A stretch of 33,394 nt of DNA from DASZHJ01 sp035280245. GTDB taxonomy: Bacteria; Pseudomonadota; Alphaproteobacteria; ATCC43930; CGMCC-115725. Made by a program: the position numbers and the translations under genes. This document shows, piece by piece, positions 1 through 7,321 of the stretch. Where the stretch lies: the NCBI GenBank assembly GCA_035280245.1, contig DATEGF010000072.1, positions 1 through 33,394 on the forward strand. The letters are read 5' to 3'. The stretch's first letter is position 1, and each line of letters opens with the position of its first letter. A model generated the notes under the pieces. The model did not search any database. It was not told the DNA's origin and saw only the letters and a list, made by a program, of their open reading frames with translations.

Positions 1-26
1 CGCGCATATGGGTGGTGTCGGCGGTC

Positions 27-488
27 TTACTCGTCGCCGTCCGTGCCGATCCTACCGATGAACTCGCCAAAATCCTTCGCCTCCCTGAAATTCCGGTACA
101 CCGAGGCGAAGCGAACGTAGGCGACCTGATCGAGGCTTGCCAAGGACTCCATCACGAGGCCGCCAACCATGTCGCTGGGGATCTCGGTCTCGCCGGAGCT
201 CTCGAGCTGTCGGACGATGGAGTTGATCACGCGCTCGACGCGGTCGGGCTCGACCGGCCGCTTGCGGAGGGAAATGTGGATCGAGCGCGCGAGCTTGTCG
301 CGGTCGAAGGGCTCACGCTGGCCGTTCTTCTTGAGCACCGTGAGCTCGCGCAGCTGCACGCGCTCGAAGGTGGTGAAGCGCGCGGCGCAATTCGGGCAGA
401 ACCGACGCCGCCGGATCGCCGCGCGATCCTCGGTCGGCCGTGAATCCTTGACTTGCGTATCCTCGCATCCGCAAAACGGACAGCGCAT
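27..488 (-). CDS. nrdR: Transcriptional repressor NrdR
   Basis: NrdR represses ribonucleotide reductase genes by binding NrdR boxes; its ATP-cone senses ATP/dATP. The 153-residue product has the usual family length. It starts MRCPFCGCEDTQVKDSRP and carries a four-cysteine zinc ribbon (C3, C6, C31, C34) with the arginine-rich stretch AIRRRRFCPNC. An ATP-cone domain follows at about residues 49-139 (VLKKNGQREPFDRDKLARSI at its start). It is the last complete gene of the minus-strand run rpiB-glyA-nrdR, 39 nt after the glyA stop. In many alphaproteobacteria glyA-nrdR is followed by riboflavin genes, which would lie beyond the left edge. Nothing is broken. Identification is from motifs, length and context, and is very secure. 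Confidence 0.97.
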   Translation of the reverse strand: MRCPFCGCEDTQVKDSRPTEDRAAIRRRRFCPNCAARFTTFERVQLRELTVLKKNGQREPFDRDKLARSIHISLRKRPVEPDRVERVINSIVRQLESSGETEIPSDMVGGLVMESLASLDQVAYVRFASVYRNFREAKDFGEFIGRIGTDGDE

Positions 489-527
489 CCGACCCTCCCT
501 CCAAGTACTCCCCGCGCCCCTCGCGCC

Positions 528-1838
528 TCAGAGCCCCGGATAGACCGGGAAACGCTCGCAGAGTGCGCGAACCTTTTGCTTCACCGCCGCTTCCACCGCG
601 GCGTTCGCCTCGCCATTCGCCCTGAGCCCGTCCAGCACCTCGCCGATGAGCGCGCCCACCTGCCGGAACTCCGCCTGGCCGAATCCGCGCGTCGTTGCGG
701 CCGGGCTGCCGAGCCGGATGCCGGACGTCACCATCGGCTTCTCGGGATCGAAGGGGATGCCGTTCTTGTTGCAGGTGACGCCCGCGCGCTCCAGCGATTG
801 CTCGGCCACCCGGCCCGTGAGCTGCTTCGGGCGGAGATCGACCAGCATCAGGTGGCAATCCGTGCCGCCGGAGACGATGGCAAGCCCGCGCTCCGCCAGG
901 CTCGCCGCCAGCACCTTCGCATTCTCAACCACGGCCCGCGCATAGGCCTTGAATTCCGGCCTGAGCGCCTCGCCGAAGCAGACCGCCTTGGCGGCGATCG
1001 CGTGCATGAGCGGACCGCCCTGCAGCCCCGGAAATATCGCGCTGTTGAGCTTCTTCCCGATCTCCTCGTCGTTCGCGAGGATCATGCCGCCGCGCGGCCC
1101 GCGCAGCGTCTTGTGGGTGGTGGTCGTCACCACATGCGCGTGGGGCAGCGGGCTCGGAAAGGCGCCGCCTGCCACGAGCCCCGCGAAGTGCGCCATGTCC
1201 ACCATGAGATAGGCGCCCACGGCATCGGCGATCTCGCGGAAGCGCCTGAAGTCGATCACGCGGGGATAGGCCGAGCCGCCGGCGATGATGAGCTTGGGCT
1301 TCTCCGCTTGCGCCACGCGCTCGACCTCCTCGAGGTCGATCAGCGCGTCCTGGCGCCGCACACCGTAGGAGACCGCACGGAACCACTTGCCCGAGAGATT
1401 GACCGGCGAGCCGTGGGTCAGGTGCCCGCCGGCGGCGAGCGACATGCCCATGACGGTGTCGCCGGGCTTCAGCAGCGCCAGCAGCACGCCCTGGTTCGCC
1501 TGCGAGCCCGAATGGGGCTGCACGTTCGCGAATTTGCACTCGAAGAGCCGCTTGGCGCGGTCGATCGCGAGCTGCTCGGCCTCGTCGACGAACTCGCAGC
1601 CGCCGTAATACCGCCGGCCTGGGTAGCCCTCGGCGTACTTGTTGGTGAGCACCGAGCCCTGCGCCTCCAGCACGGCGCGCGAGACGATGTTTTCCGACGC
1701 GATCAGCTCGATCTGATCGCGCTGGCGTCCGAGCTCCTTGCGGAGCGCGGCATTGAGCTCGGGATCGCTGTCCCGGACGCTCGCGTGGAAAAACGCATCG
1801 TTGGGACGGTTAGCGAGGCTCGACTGATCCGCGGGCAT
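528..1838 (-). CDS. glyA: Serine hydroxymethyltransferase
   Basis: GlyA is the PLP enzyme that interconverts serine plus tetrahydrofolate with glycine plus 5,10-methylene-tetrahydrofolate in the cytoplasm. The frame is open further upstream, but the start MPADQSSLANRP gives 436 residues, close to the family norm, and lies 19 nt after the rpiB stop. Visible signatures are IELIASENIVS near residue 45, NKYAEGYPGRRYYGGCE near 67, and the PLP-lysine motif TTTHKTLRGPRGG with K243. The C-terminus shows the family SGIRLGSPAATTRGF. It sits mid-run between rpiB and nrdR and is probably co-transcribed with both. The upstream in-frame extension overlaps rpiB and is not protein-like, so I excluded it. Confidence 0.97.
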   Translation of the reverse strand: MPADQSSLANRPNDAFFHASVRDSDPELNAALRKELGRQRDQIELIASENIVSRAVLEAQGSVLTNKYAEGYPGRRYYGGCEFVDEAEQLAIDRAKRLFECKFANVQPHSGSQANQGVLLALLKPGDTVMGMSLAAGGHLTHGSPVNLSGKWFRAVSYGVRRQDALIDLEEVERVAQAEKPKLIIAGGSAYPRVIDFRRFREIADAVGAYLMVDMAHFAGLVAGGAFPSPLPHAHVVTTTTHKTLRGPRGGMILANDEEIGKKLNSAIFPGLQGGPLMHAIAAKAVCFGEALRPEFKAYARAVVENAKVLAASLAERGLAIVSGGTDCHLMLVDLRPKQLTGRVAEQSLERAGVTCNKNGIPFDPEKPMVTSGIRLGSPAATTRGFGQAEFRQVGALIGEVLDGLRANGEANAAVEAAVKQKVRALCERFPVYPGL

Positions 1839-1857
1839 GACGATCCGGCGTTGGTGA

Positions 1858-2289
1858 TTAGGACATCTTGGCGACGCGCCGCTGATGGCGCCCGCCCTCG
1901 AATTCGGTGGCGAGAAAGGCGCGCAGGCAATCCTTCGCGACCTCGGTGCCGACGATGCGCGAGCCCAGCGCCAACACATTGGCATCATTGTGCTGCCGCG
2001 TGAGGCGGGCGGTGGTGGCGTCGTGACAGACGCCGGCGCGCACCGCCCGATGGCGATTGGCGGCGATCGCGATGCCGATCCCGGTGCCGCACACGAGCAC
2101 ACCGCGCGTCGCCCGCCCGCTCTCGATCGCCCGCCCGAGCGCGTCGGCAAAGTCCGGATAATCCACGGGGTCCCGGCTGTTGGTGCCGAGATCCAGGACC
2201 TCGAACCCCAGAGACTTGAGCTCGGGAACGAGTTCGACTTTGAGATCGTAGCCGGCGTGATCGGCAGCGATTGCAATCGTCTCGACCAT
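1858..2289 (-). CDS. rpiB: Ribose-5-phosphate isomerase B
   Basis: RpiB interconverts ribose-5-phosphate and ribulose-5-phosphate in the pentose phosphate pathway (RpiB/LacAB family). The start MVETIAIAADHAGYDLK gives 143 residues, the usual length. It has the substrate motif D10-H11, the catalytic cysteine C67 in VLVCGTGIGIAIAANR, and H100 in RQHNDANVLALGSR. It is the first gene of the minus-strand run rpiB-glyA-nrdR and is divergent from the mucR-like gene. The frame extends upstream of this ATG, but the first residues of the family align exactly here. A short inverted repeat, CTACC/GGTAG, lies about 35-50 nt upstream of the start, at 2324-2340, in the leader or promoter region. Confidence 0.96.
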   Translation of the reverse strand: MVETIAIAADHAGYDLKVELVPELKSLGFEVLDLGTNSRDPVDYPDFADALGRAIESGRATRGVLVCGTGIGIAIAANRHRAVRAGVCHDATTARLTRQHNDANVLALGSRIVGTEVAKDCLRAFLATEFEGGRHQRRVAKMS

Positions 2290-2446
2290 GGCACCCGCTG
2301 CTGGTGGATGAAAACGCGCGATCCTACCAAATCTCGGTAGCGCGTGCGAGCACGCCCACCATTGCTCGCGTCGTTCGCCGGATGTGCCTCCCGCCCTTGG
2401 GATTTCCGCCCGCAAGCAAAGACGGCGCGCTGCCGAGGGCGAGTTA

Positions 2447-2491
2447 ACGACTACTAAAGACGCCGATGCGCCCGTTATTAAGAGTAGTCGT
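2447..2491. promoter_or_regulatory. 9-bp inverted repeat, candidate operator upstream of mucR-like gene
   Basis: ACGACTACT at 2447-2455 is repeated as its exact reverse complement AGTAGTCGT at 2483-2491, centre to centre 36 bp apart (between three and four helical turns). The right arm ends 8 nt before the putative -35 box at 2500. The repeat is seen directly; its role as an operator, perhaps for autoregulation, is inferred. Confidence 0.45.
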
Positions 2492-2499
2492 CGCTTCCA

Positions 2500-2528
2500 T
2501 TGACACCAACACTGTACCCTGCAAGAAT
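2500..2528 (+). promoter_or_regulatory. Putative sigma-70 promoter of mucR-like gene
   Basis: A perfect TTGACA (2500-2505) is followed after 17 nt by AAGAAT (2523-2528; four of six bases match TATAAT). Transcription would begin near 2535, leaving a leader of about 35 nt. A second perfect TATAAT at 2549-2554 lacks a good -35 element and would leave only about 10 nt of leader. A purine-rich ribosome binding site (AAGGGG, then AAGG) precedes the ATG at 2571. Confidence 0.55.
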
Positions 2529-2570
2529 AACCGCATAAAAGCACGGGCTATAATACAAGGGGCAAGGTAA

Positions 2571-3014
2571 ATGGCTGAACAATCTCCCGGGAAAACCGCG
2601 GAAGACCAGTTGCTACGCATGACCACCGAGGTGGTCGCCGCCTATGTCAGCAACAATACGCTGCCGACCGCACAGCTCGCCGACATCATCGCGTCCGTCT
2701 ATTCGTCGCTGCGCGCGCTCGACCACTCGCTGGCCGACGGCCGCGGCGACGCGCTCCGGCCGGCGGTACCCGTACGCAAGTCGATCACGCCGGACTATCT
2801 GATCTGTCTCGAGGACGGCAAGAAGCTCAAGATGCTGAAACGGCATCTGCGCTCGACCTACGGCCTCACGCCCGACGCCTATCGCGCGAAGTGGGGGCTG
2901 CCGGCGGACTATCCGATGGTGGCGCCCAATTACGCCGAGCAGCGCTCGGCCTTCGCCAAGCAGATCGGCCTCGGCCGCAGCGGCGGCCGCGCCAGCCGCG
3001 CCGCGAAGAAGTAG
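2571..3014 (+). CDS. mucR: MucR/Ros family transcriptional regulator
   Basis: MucR/Ros proteins are alphaproteobacterial H-NS-like regulators that bind AT-rich DNA and usually repress surface polysaccharide, motility and cell-cycle genes. The 147-residue product has the family length. The N-terminal half, about residues 10-55, resembles the MucR oligomerisation region. The C-terminal half is the zinc-finger-like domain, with SITPDYLICLEDGKK and LKRHLRSTYGLTPDAYR. Using Ros numbering, which this protein matches residue for residue, C79 and H92 are kept, position 82 is Asp (as in MucR) and position 97 is Tyr instead of His. The C-terminus is a basic tail ending RAAKK. It is monocistronic and convergent with the binding-protein gene 9 nt downstream. 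The family is clear; orthology to a named mucR is less so. Confidence 0.93.
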   Translation: MAEQSPGKTAEDQLLRMTTEVVAAYVSNNTLPTAQLADIIASVYSSLRALDHSLADGRGDALRPAVPVRKSITPDYLICLEDGKKLKMLKRHLRSTYGLTPDAYRAKWGLPADYPMVAPNYAEQRSAFAKQIGLGRSGGRASRAAKK

Positions 3015-3038
3015 CCGGGCGCGCTACGATCCTTTTTT
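3011..3038 (+). terminator. Weak possible intrinsic terminator after mucR-like gene
   Basis: GTAGC (3011-3015) and GCTAC (3023-3027) can form a 5-bp stem with a 7-nt loop. Six T residues follow at 3033-3038. The stem is short, and the T run is also the lysine-coding 3' end of the opposite gene, so this may be coincidental. Confidence 0.3.
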
Positions 3039-4244
3039 CTGCTCTTCGTACTTGCCGTTGCGCCAGATGTAGAGCACGTAGTCGGGGTTGACGACGTCGC
3101 CCTTCTTGTCGAAGGCGATCGAGCCGACGACCGTCGCGTATTTGTGTGAGTGGAGCGCCTTCGAGAGGTCGGCGGCCTTCACCGACTTCTCCTGCCCCGC
3201 GGCCTCCGCGAACACCTGCAGCGCCGCATAGGCAAAGAGCGTGTAGCCCGCGGGATCGTAGTCGGCCTTTTTGAACTCTTCGACCACGTCCTTGGCCGCC
3301 GGCAGGTTGCGAGGATCGGACCGGAAGGTCATCAGTACGCCCTCACCCGCGGGGCCGCTCGCTTTCCAGAACTCGTCGGTGACGAGCGCGTCCCCCGCGA
3401 TGAACTGGGCCTTGAGCTCCTGGTCCTGCGCCTGGTGCACCAGGAGGCCGGCCTCGGCCTGGTACCCGCCGAAATAGACCGCAACGATCCTGCTCTGCTT
3501 GAGCTTGCCGATGAGCGCCGAGAAATCCTTGTCACCCTGGGCAATCTCGTCGCCGATCGCTTCCTTGAGGCCCTTCTTTGCCATGGCCTTGCGGGCCTCT
3601 TCAGCGAGCGCCCTGCCGTAGGGAGACTTGTCGTCGATGACCGCGACCTTCTTGCCCTTGTATTTGGCGGCGAGATAGTCGCCGGCGACCGCGCCTTGCG
3701 CGTCGGATCGGCCGGCAATGTTGAACACGTTCGTCCAGTTCTTCGATGCCGCCTCGTCCGTGAGCTTCGGATCGGTCGATGCCGGCGTGATCTGCAAGGT
3801 GCCCGCCTGGGCGTAGACGGTCGACGCCTGGATCGACGCCGCCGAGCAGAAATGGCCGACGACGAGCGCGGCCTTCTGCTTCACGAGATCGCCTGCAACC
3901 ACCGTCGCTTTCTGCGCGTCGCATCCGTCGTCGACGGCCACGAGCTTCAGTTTTTTGCCGAGGACGCCACCCTTGGCATTGATGTCGTCGACCGCCTGCT
4001 GTGCGCCGCGCTTCATCTGCTCGCCGATGAAGGCGAATTGCCCCGACATCGGCCCGGCGACGCCGACCACCAGTTCCTGCTCCTTTTCCTTGGGCGCGCT
4101 GGGCGCGGGAGCGCCAGCGGGCGCCGAAGGAGCCGCCGGCGGCTTCGGTGCGTTGGCTGGCGGGTTGGCGGGATTCTTCGGCGCGCCGACCGCCATGCCT
4201 GTCAATGCCACTGTCGCGATCAGAAATGCTGCAAGCCGCTTCAT
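3024..4244 (-). CDS. Branched-chain amino acid-type ABC transporter substrate-binding protein
   Basis: This is a periplasmic type-1 solute-binding protein of the LivJ family, which captures amino acids or related solutes for an ABC permease. Start MKRLAAFLIATVALTGMAVGAP is a Sec signal peptide, and a GGGAGT ribosome binding site precedes it; the product is 406 residues. Residues about 20-55 form an unusual Pro/Ala-rich linker before the mature fold at ELVVGVAGPMSGQFAFIG. Family landmarks include the cysteine pair in DDGCDAQ and GHFCSAAS, then ITPASTDPKLT and SPYGRALAEE. No permease or ATPase genes lie nearby, so it is an orphan here and its ligand cannot be read. A small DUF6898-like gene lies 35 nt upstream on the same strand. 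Confidence 0.93.
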   Translation of the reverse strand: MKRLAAFLIATVALTGMAVGAPKNPANPPANAPKPPAAPSAPAGAPAPSAPKEKEQELVVGVAGPMSGQFAFIGEQMKRGAQQAVDDINAKGGVLGKKLKLVAVDDGCDAQKATVVAGDLVKQKAALVVGHFCSAASIQASTVYAQAGTLQITPASTDPKLTDEAASKNWTNVFNIAGRSDAQGAVAGDYLAAKYKGKKVAVIDDKSPYGRALAEEARKAMAKKGLKEAIGDEIAQGDKDFSALIGKLKQSRIVAVYFGGYQAEAGLLVHQAQDQELKAQFIAGDALVTDEFWKASGPAGEGVLMTFRSDPRNLPAAKDVVEEFKKADYDPAGYTLFAYAALQVFAEAAGQEKSVKAADLSKALHSHKYATVVGSIAFDKKGDVVNPDYVLYIWRNGKYEEQKKGS

Positions 4245-4279
4245 GTAAACCGGACTCCCAGAGCGATGGGCTGACACTA

Positions 4280-4468
4280 TCAGCGCGTCTTTCGTCGAGC
4301 GAGCACGTATTCGAGCTTCCGCTCGGCAAGGCGCTTCAGCGCAGCCTCGCCAACCGTGGGATCGCCGACGATGGAGACTTCCGTGCCCGTGGCGGAGTCG
4401 ATCGCCGACACCTTGACCGCGTGCCCCACCCGCACGAACTCGAAGATCACGTCGCGCCGCTTGATCAA
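4280..4468 (-). CDS. Small conserved alphaproteobacterial protein (DUF6898-like)
   Basis: A 62-residue protein, RRDVIFEFVRVGHAVKVSAI near the start and AALKRLAERKLEYVLARR near the end. It resembles the short DUF6898-type proteins common in Rhodospirillales, whose function is unknown to me. The start must be TTG at 4468: no in-frame ATG or GTG lies between it and an upstream in-frame stop, and GAGGCGGGG precedes it as a ribosome binding site. It lies 35 nt upstream of the binding-protein gene on the same strand, so the two may be co-transcribed. Predicted beta strands carry the acidic N-terminal half and a basic helix ends it. No membrane segment is visible. Confidence 0.8.
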   Translation of the reverse strand: MIKRRDVIFEFVRVGHAVKVSAIDSATGTEVSIVGDPTVGEAALKRLAERKLEYVLARRKTR

Positions 4469-4544
4469 CCCCGCCTCGCTAGGAGGTGTACCGCTTCGCT
4501 GCTAGGATAGCGGCGTCAGCGCTCAACCCGAAGGGGAGGCTTCG

Positions 4545-4961
4545 ATGGCGAAGACAGCGGCCGCGCGCAAACCGGCGACGTCGCGAGCCAAGGGACCGGT
4601 CGTGGTCTCGCACCCCTGCGAGAAGGATTTCAAGCCCGACGGCCTCCGCCCCTACTTCCTGTACCGCAGCCTCGGCATCGATCGGGCGACGAGGGGTCGC
4701 TTCGGCGCCCATGTGATCCGCTCCAAGAACGCGATGCGCCGCGGCCAAGGCAAACATACCCACGCACTCGGCTTCCAGCTCGTCTATGTCCTCAAGGGCA
4801 AAGCGCGATTCTGGTACGACGGGTTCGGCACCGTCGACATGGTGGCTGGCAGCTCGGTCTATCAGCCGCCTGGAATCCGCCACGAAATGTTGTCGTGCTC
4901 GCGGAATTGCGAGATTCTGGAGATTACGATGCCCGCAGAGTTCGCGACGCGCGCGGCATAA
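4545..4961 (+). CDS. Cupin-domain protein
   Basis: A 138-residue single-domain cupin. Motif 1 gives GKHTHALGFQLVYVLKG with H71 and H73; the usual metal-binding glutamate position is Q78, an atypical residue. Motif 2 gives MVAGSSVYQPPGIRHEMLSC with H113. Three of four canonical metal ligands are therefore present. The first 20 residues are Lys/Ala-rich and probably disordered. The start is supported by GGGGAGG 5 nt upstream. It is followed on the same strand by the RidA-like gene (48 nt) and gcdH, so a catabolic role in that run is possible but unproven. Substrate or enzyme activity cannot be assigned; small cupins include both enzymes and sensors. Confidence 0.88.
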   Translation: MAKTAAARKPATSRAKGPVVVSHPCEKDFKPDGLRPYFLYRSLGIDRATRGRFGAHVIRSKNAMRRGQGKHTHALGFQLVYVLKGKARFWYDGFGTVDMVAGSSVYQPPGIRHEMLSCSRNCEILEITMPAEFATRAA

Positions 4962-5009
4962 TTCGGGCGCGCGGTTGCCGCGGGAGCGGTTTCGCACTAA
5001 GACCAATTC

Positions 5010-5417
5010 ATGAGCGGCGCGCGCGCGATCAACCCGCCCGGCTGGGCGAGGCCCAAGGGCTACAGCAACGCGATCGCCGGCCGCGGCACCATCGTGATGG
5101 TCGCGGGCCAGATCGGCTGGAACGCGCAGCAGCAATTCGAGAGCGACGATTTCGTGGCACAGGTCCGCCAGGCGCTCACCAACACCGTCGAGGTGCTGGC
5201 CGCCGCCGGCGCCAAGCCCGAGCACGTCGCGCGCATGACGTGGTACGTCACCGACAAGCAGCGCTACCTCGCAGAGATCGCGGAGGTCGGCGCCGCTTGG
5301 CGTGACATCATGGGGCGGACTTATCCCGCCATGACGCTCCTCGAGGTCTCGGCCTTGGTCGAGGATCGCGCGCTCATTGAGATCGAGAGCACGGCGATCA
5401 TTCCCGACGCCGCCTGA
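5010..5417 (+). CDS. RidA/YjgF family protein, non-canonical subgroup
   Basis: A 135-residue Rid-superfamily protein. Family landmarks are GYSNAIAGRGTIVMVAGQIG near residue 17, then VRQALTNTVEVLAAAGAKPE and the C-terminal ALIEIESTAII. Canonical RidA is an imine/enamine deaminase that relies on an active-site Arg just before the last strand pair. Here the corresponding stretch reads YPAMTLLEVSAL, so that Arg is absent. This places it with the Rid subgroups whose deaminase activity is lost or changed; such members often sit in catabolic clusters. It is 39 nt upstream of gcdH on the same strand, consistent with a role in the same pathway. The exact reaction is unknown. Confidence 0.9.
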   Translation: MSGARAINPPGWARPKGYSNAIAGRGTIVMVAGQIGWNAQQQFESDDFVAQVRQALTNTVEVLAAAGAKPEHVARMTWYVTDKQRYLAEIAEVGAAWRDIMGRTYPAMTLLEVSALVEDRALIEIESTAIIPDAA

Positions 5418-5456
5418 CCCCCACCCTGCTCCGTTATCCGAGACAAGGACTCCCGC

Positions 5457-6668
5457 ATGACCTCCACCGCCGCTCGCCGCGACAAGCCCCCGGTGGCCGA
5501 AGCCCAACGCTTCGACTGGCAAGACCCGTTGCTCCTCGAGGAGGAGCTCACCGAGGATGAGCGCCTCATCCGCGACAGCGCGCGCTCCTATGCGCAAGAG
5601 AAGCTGATGCCGCGCGCGCAGAGGGCCTTCCGCGACGAGCATTTCGACCGCGAGATCATGCGCGAGATGGGCGCGCTGGGCTTCCTCGGCTCGACCATCG
5701 AGGGCTACGGCTGTGCCGGCGTGAATTACGTCTCCTATGGCTTGATCGCGCGCGAGGTCGAGCGCGTCGACAGCGGCTATCGTTCGGCGATGTCCGTGCA
5801 GTCGAGCCTCGTCATGCATCCGATCCATGAGTTCGGCACGGAGACGCAGCGGCAGAAATATTTGCCGAAGCTCGCTACCGGCGAATGGGTGGGCTGCTTC
5901 GGCTTGACCGAGCCCGATCACGGCTCCGACGCCGGCGGCATGAAGAGCCGGGCGCGGAAAGTGGCAGACGGCTACGTGCTCAAGGGCTCGAAGATGTGGA
6001 TCAGCAACTCGCCGATCGCCGACGTCTTCGTGGTGTGGGCGAAGACCGACGACGGCCGGGTGCGCGGCTTCATCCTCGAGAAGGGCATGAAGGGGCTCTC
6101 GGCACCCAAGATCGAGGGCAAGTTCTCGCTGCGTGCCTCGATCACCGGCGAGATCGTGATGGAGGACGTGTTCGTTCCCGACGAGCAGCTGCTCCCCAAC
6201 GTGAGCGGCCTCAAGGGCCCGTTCGCCTGCCTCAACAGCGCCCGTTACGGCATCTCATGGGGCGCGCTGGGCGCAGCCGAGTTCTGCTGGCACGCCGCAC
6301 GCGACTACACGCTCTCGCGGAGCGCCTTCGGCAAACCTCTGGCGGCCAACCAACTCATCCAGAAGAAGCTCGCGGACATGCAGACCGAGATCACGATCGG
6401 GCTCCATGCCTGCCTGCGGCTCGGCCGCCTCAAGGACGAGGGCAAGGCCTCGCCCGAAGCAATCTCCATGCTGAAGCGGAATTCCTGCGGCAAGGCACTC
6501 GACGTCGCCCGCGTCGCCCGCGACATGCACGGCGGTAACGGTGTCTCAGACGAGTACCACGTGATCCGCCACGTCATGAACCTCGAGGCCGTGAACACCT
6601 ACGAGGGCACACACGACATCCATGCGCTCATCCTGGGCCGCGCGCAGACGGGCATCGCGGCGTTCTAG
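5457..6668 (+). CDS. gcdH: Glutaryl-CoA dehydrogenase
   Basis: GcdH oxidises and decarboxylates glutaryl-CoA to crotonyl-CoA, an FAD flavoprotein step in lysine, tryptophan and glutarate breakdown. The 403-residue product matches family length and is strikingly close to the mammalian enzyme in several blocks: YRSAMSVQSSLVMHPI, GCFGLTEPDHGSD, GKFSLRAS and NLEAVNTYEGTHDIHALILG. The catalytic base is E383 and the substrate-binding arginine is R109. The C-terminus ends normally. An AAGGA site precedes the ATG. Upstream neighbours are the RidA-like and cupin genes. The expected partner glutarate CoA-transferase is not adjacent; a candidate is 17 kb away at 23.6 kb. Confidence 0.96.
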   Translation: MTSTAARRDKPPVAEAQRFDWQDPLLLEEELTEDERLIRDSARSYAQEKLMPRAQRAFRDEHFDREIMREMGALGFLGSTIEGYGCAGVNYVSYGLIAREVERVDSGYRSAMSVQSSLVMHPIHEFGTETQRQKYLPKLATGEWVGCFGLTEPDHGSDAGGMKSRARKVADGYVLKGSKMWISNSPIADVFVVWAKTDDGRVRGFILEKGMKGLSAPKIEGKFSLRASITGEIVMEDVFVPDEQLLPNVSGLKGPFACLNSARYGISWGALGAAEFCWHAARDYTLSRSAFGKPLAANQLIQKKLADMQTEITIGLHACLRLGRLKDEGKASPEAISMLKRNSCGKALDVARVARDMHGGNGVSDEYHVIRHVMNLEAVNTYEGTHDIHALILGRAQTGIAAF

Positions 6669-6694
6669 CAACGGCCCCGGCCGCGCTCCGGTCG

Positions 6695-7321
6695 ATGTGG
6701 AAAGAACCGATCACCCTCGAGGGTGAGCACGTTCGCCTTGAGCCGTTGGCGGAGTCACATGCCGACGCACTCGTGGCGGCCGCCTCGGGTGACACCGAGC
6801 TTTATCGCTGGAGTCCGGTGCCGCTCACGCGAGCGGATGCGCTCGCCTACATCAAGACGGCACTGGGGTGGCAGGTGGCGGGGACGGCGATCCCCTTCGC
6901 CACCGTGCGCCGGAGCGACGGGCGCGTGATCGGGTCCACTCGTTTCTTTCATGTCGACTACTGGAGCTGGCCGGCCGGACACCCGAGGCATGGGCGGAAT
7001 GCGCCCGACGGCTGCGAGATCGGCTATTCCTGGCTCGCGCGGGACGCGACACGCACCGCCGCCAATACGGAAGCGAAGCTCATGATGCTCAGCCACGCAT
7101 TCGAGACCTGGGGGGTCTTTCGGGTTTGCTTCCACGCGGACATGCGGAACGAGCGCTCGCGCGCGGCGCTCACACGGCTCGGCGCAATGTTCGAGGGCGT
7201 GCTCAGGGCACATCGCATGGCGGTCGACGGCGTGTCCCGCGATTCCGCCCGGTTCTCGATCCTTGCCGCGGAGTGGCCGGCGATCAGGGAACGCCTCCAC
7301 GGCCGCCTCGCGCGCGCCTGA
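6695..7321 (+). CDS. GNAT family N-acetyltransferase, RimJ/RimL type
   Basis: A 208-residue acetyltransferase of the RimJ/RimL-like group. It opens ITLEGEHVRLEPLAESHADAL, typical of these enzymes. The core is GCEIGYSWLARDATRTAANT followed by EAKLMMLSHAFE, then the conserved N-x-x-S-R block (NERSRAALTRLGAMFEGVLR). The acetyl-CoA loop is less glycine-rich than usual (RTAANT). It uses acetyl-CoA to modify an unknown amine, possibly a small molecule or protein N-terminus. It lies 26 nt downstream of gcdH on the same strand and may be read through from it, though no functional tie is evident. A 255-nt gap separates it from carbonic anhydrase. Confidence 0.9.
   Translation: MWKEPITLEGEHVRLEPLAESHADALVAAASGDTELYRWSPVPLTRADALAYIKTALGWQVAGTAIPFATVRRSDGRVIGSTRFFHVDYWSWPAGHPRHGRNAPDGCEIGYSWLARDATRTAANTEAKLMMLSHAFETWGVFRVCFHADMRNERSRAALTRLGAMFEGVLRAHRMAVDGVSRDSARFSILAAEWPAIRERLHGRLARA

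Larger units (their letters stand above)
2290..2570. other. Divergent rpiB/mucR intergenic region
   Basis: This 281-nt gap separates the divergent rpiB and mucR-like genes and is the longest gene-free stretch in the window. Its right half is clearly more AT-rich than the surroundings, which suits a MucR-controlled regulatory region. It contains a 9-bp inverted repeat and a promoter for the rightward gene, both listed separately. I see no credible small gene in it. The rpiB promoter must also be here, but I could not pick it out with confidence. Confidence 0.7.

Noticed and set aside
1..7. An ATG on the minus strand at position 7 that could begin the next gene after nrdR, possibly ribD
   Set aside because: Only two codons lie in the window and no clear ribosome binding site precedes it, so no gene can be supported.
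453..2003. Long open frame antisense to glyA and rpiB (516 codons)
   Set aside because: It mirrors two certain genes and has arginine/alanine-rich, non-protein-like composition typical of antisense frames in GC-rich DNA.
2549..2554. Perfect TATAAT before the mucR-like gene as the main promoter
   Set aside because: It lacks a -35 box and would leave a leader of about ten nucleotides; the TTGACA-N17-AAGAAT upstream is more plausible.
4479..5921. Long open frame antisense to the cupin, RidA-like and gcdH genes (480 codons)
   Set aside because: The plus-strand genes are strongly supported by motifs; this frame shows only low-complexity composition.
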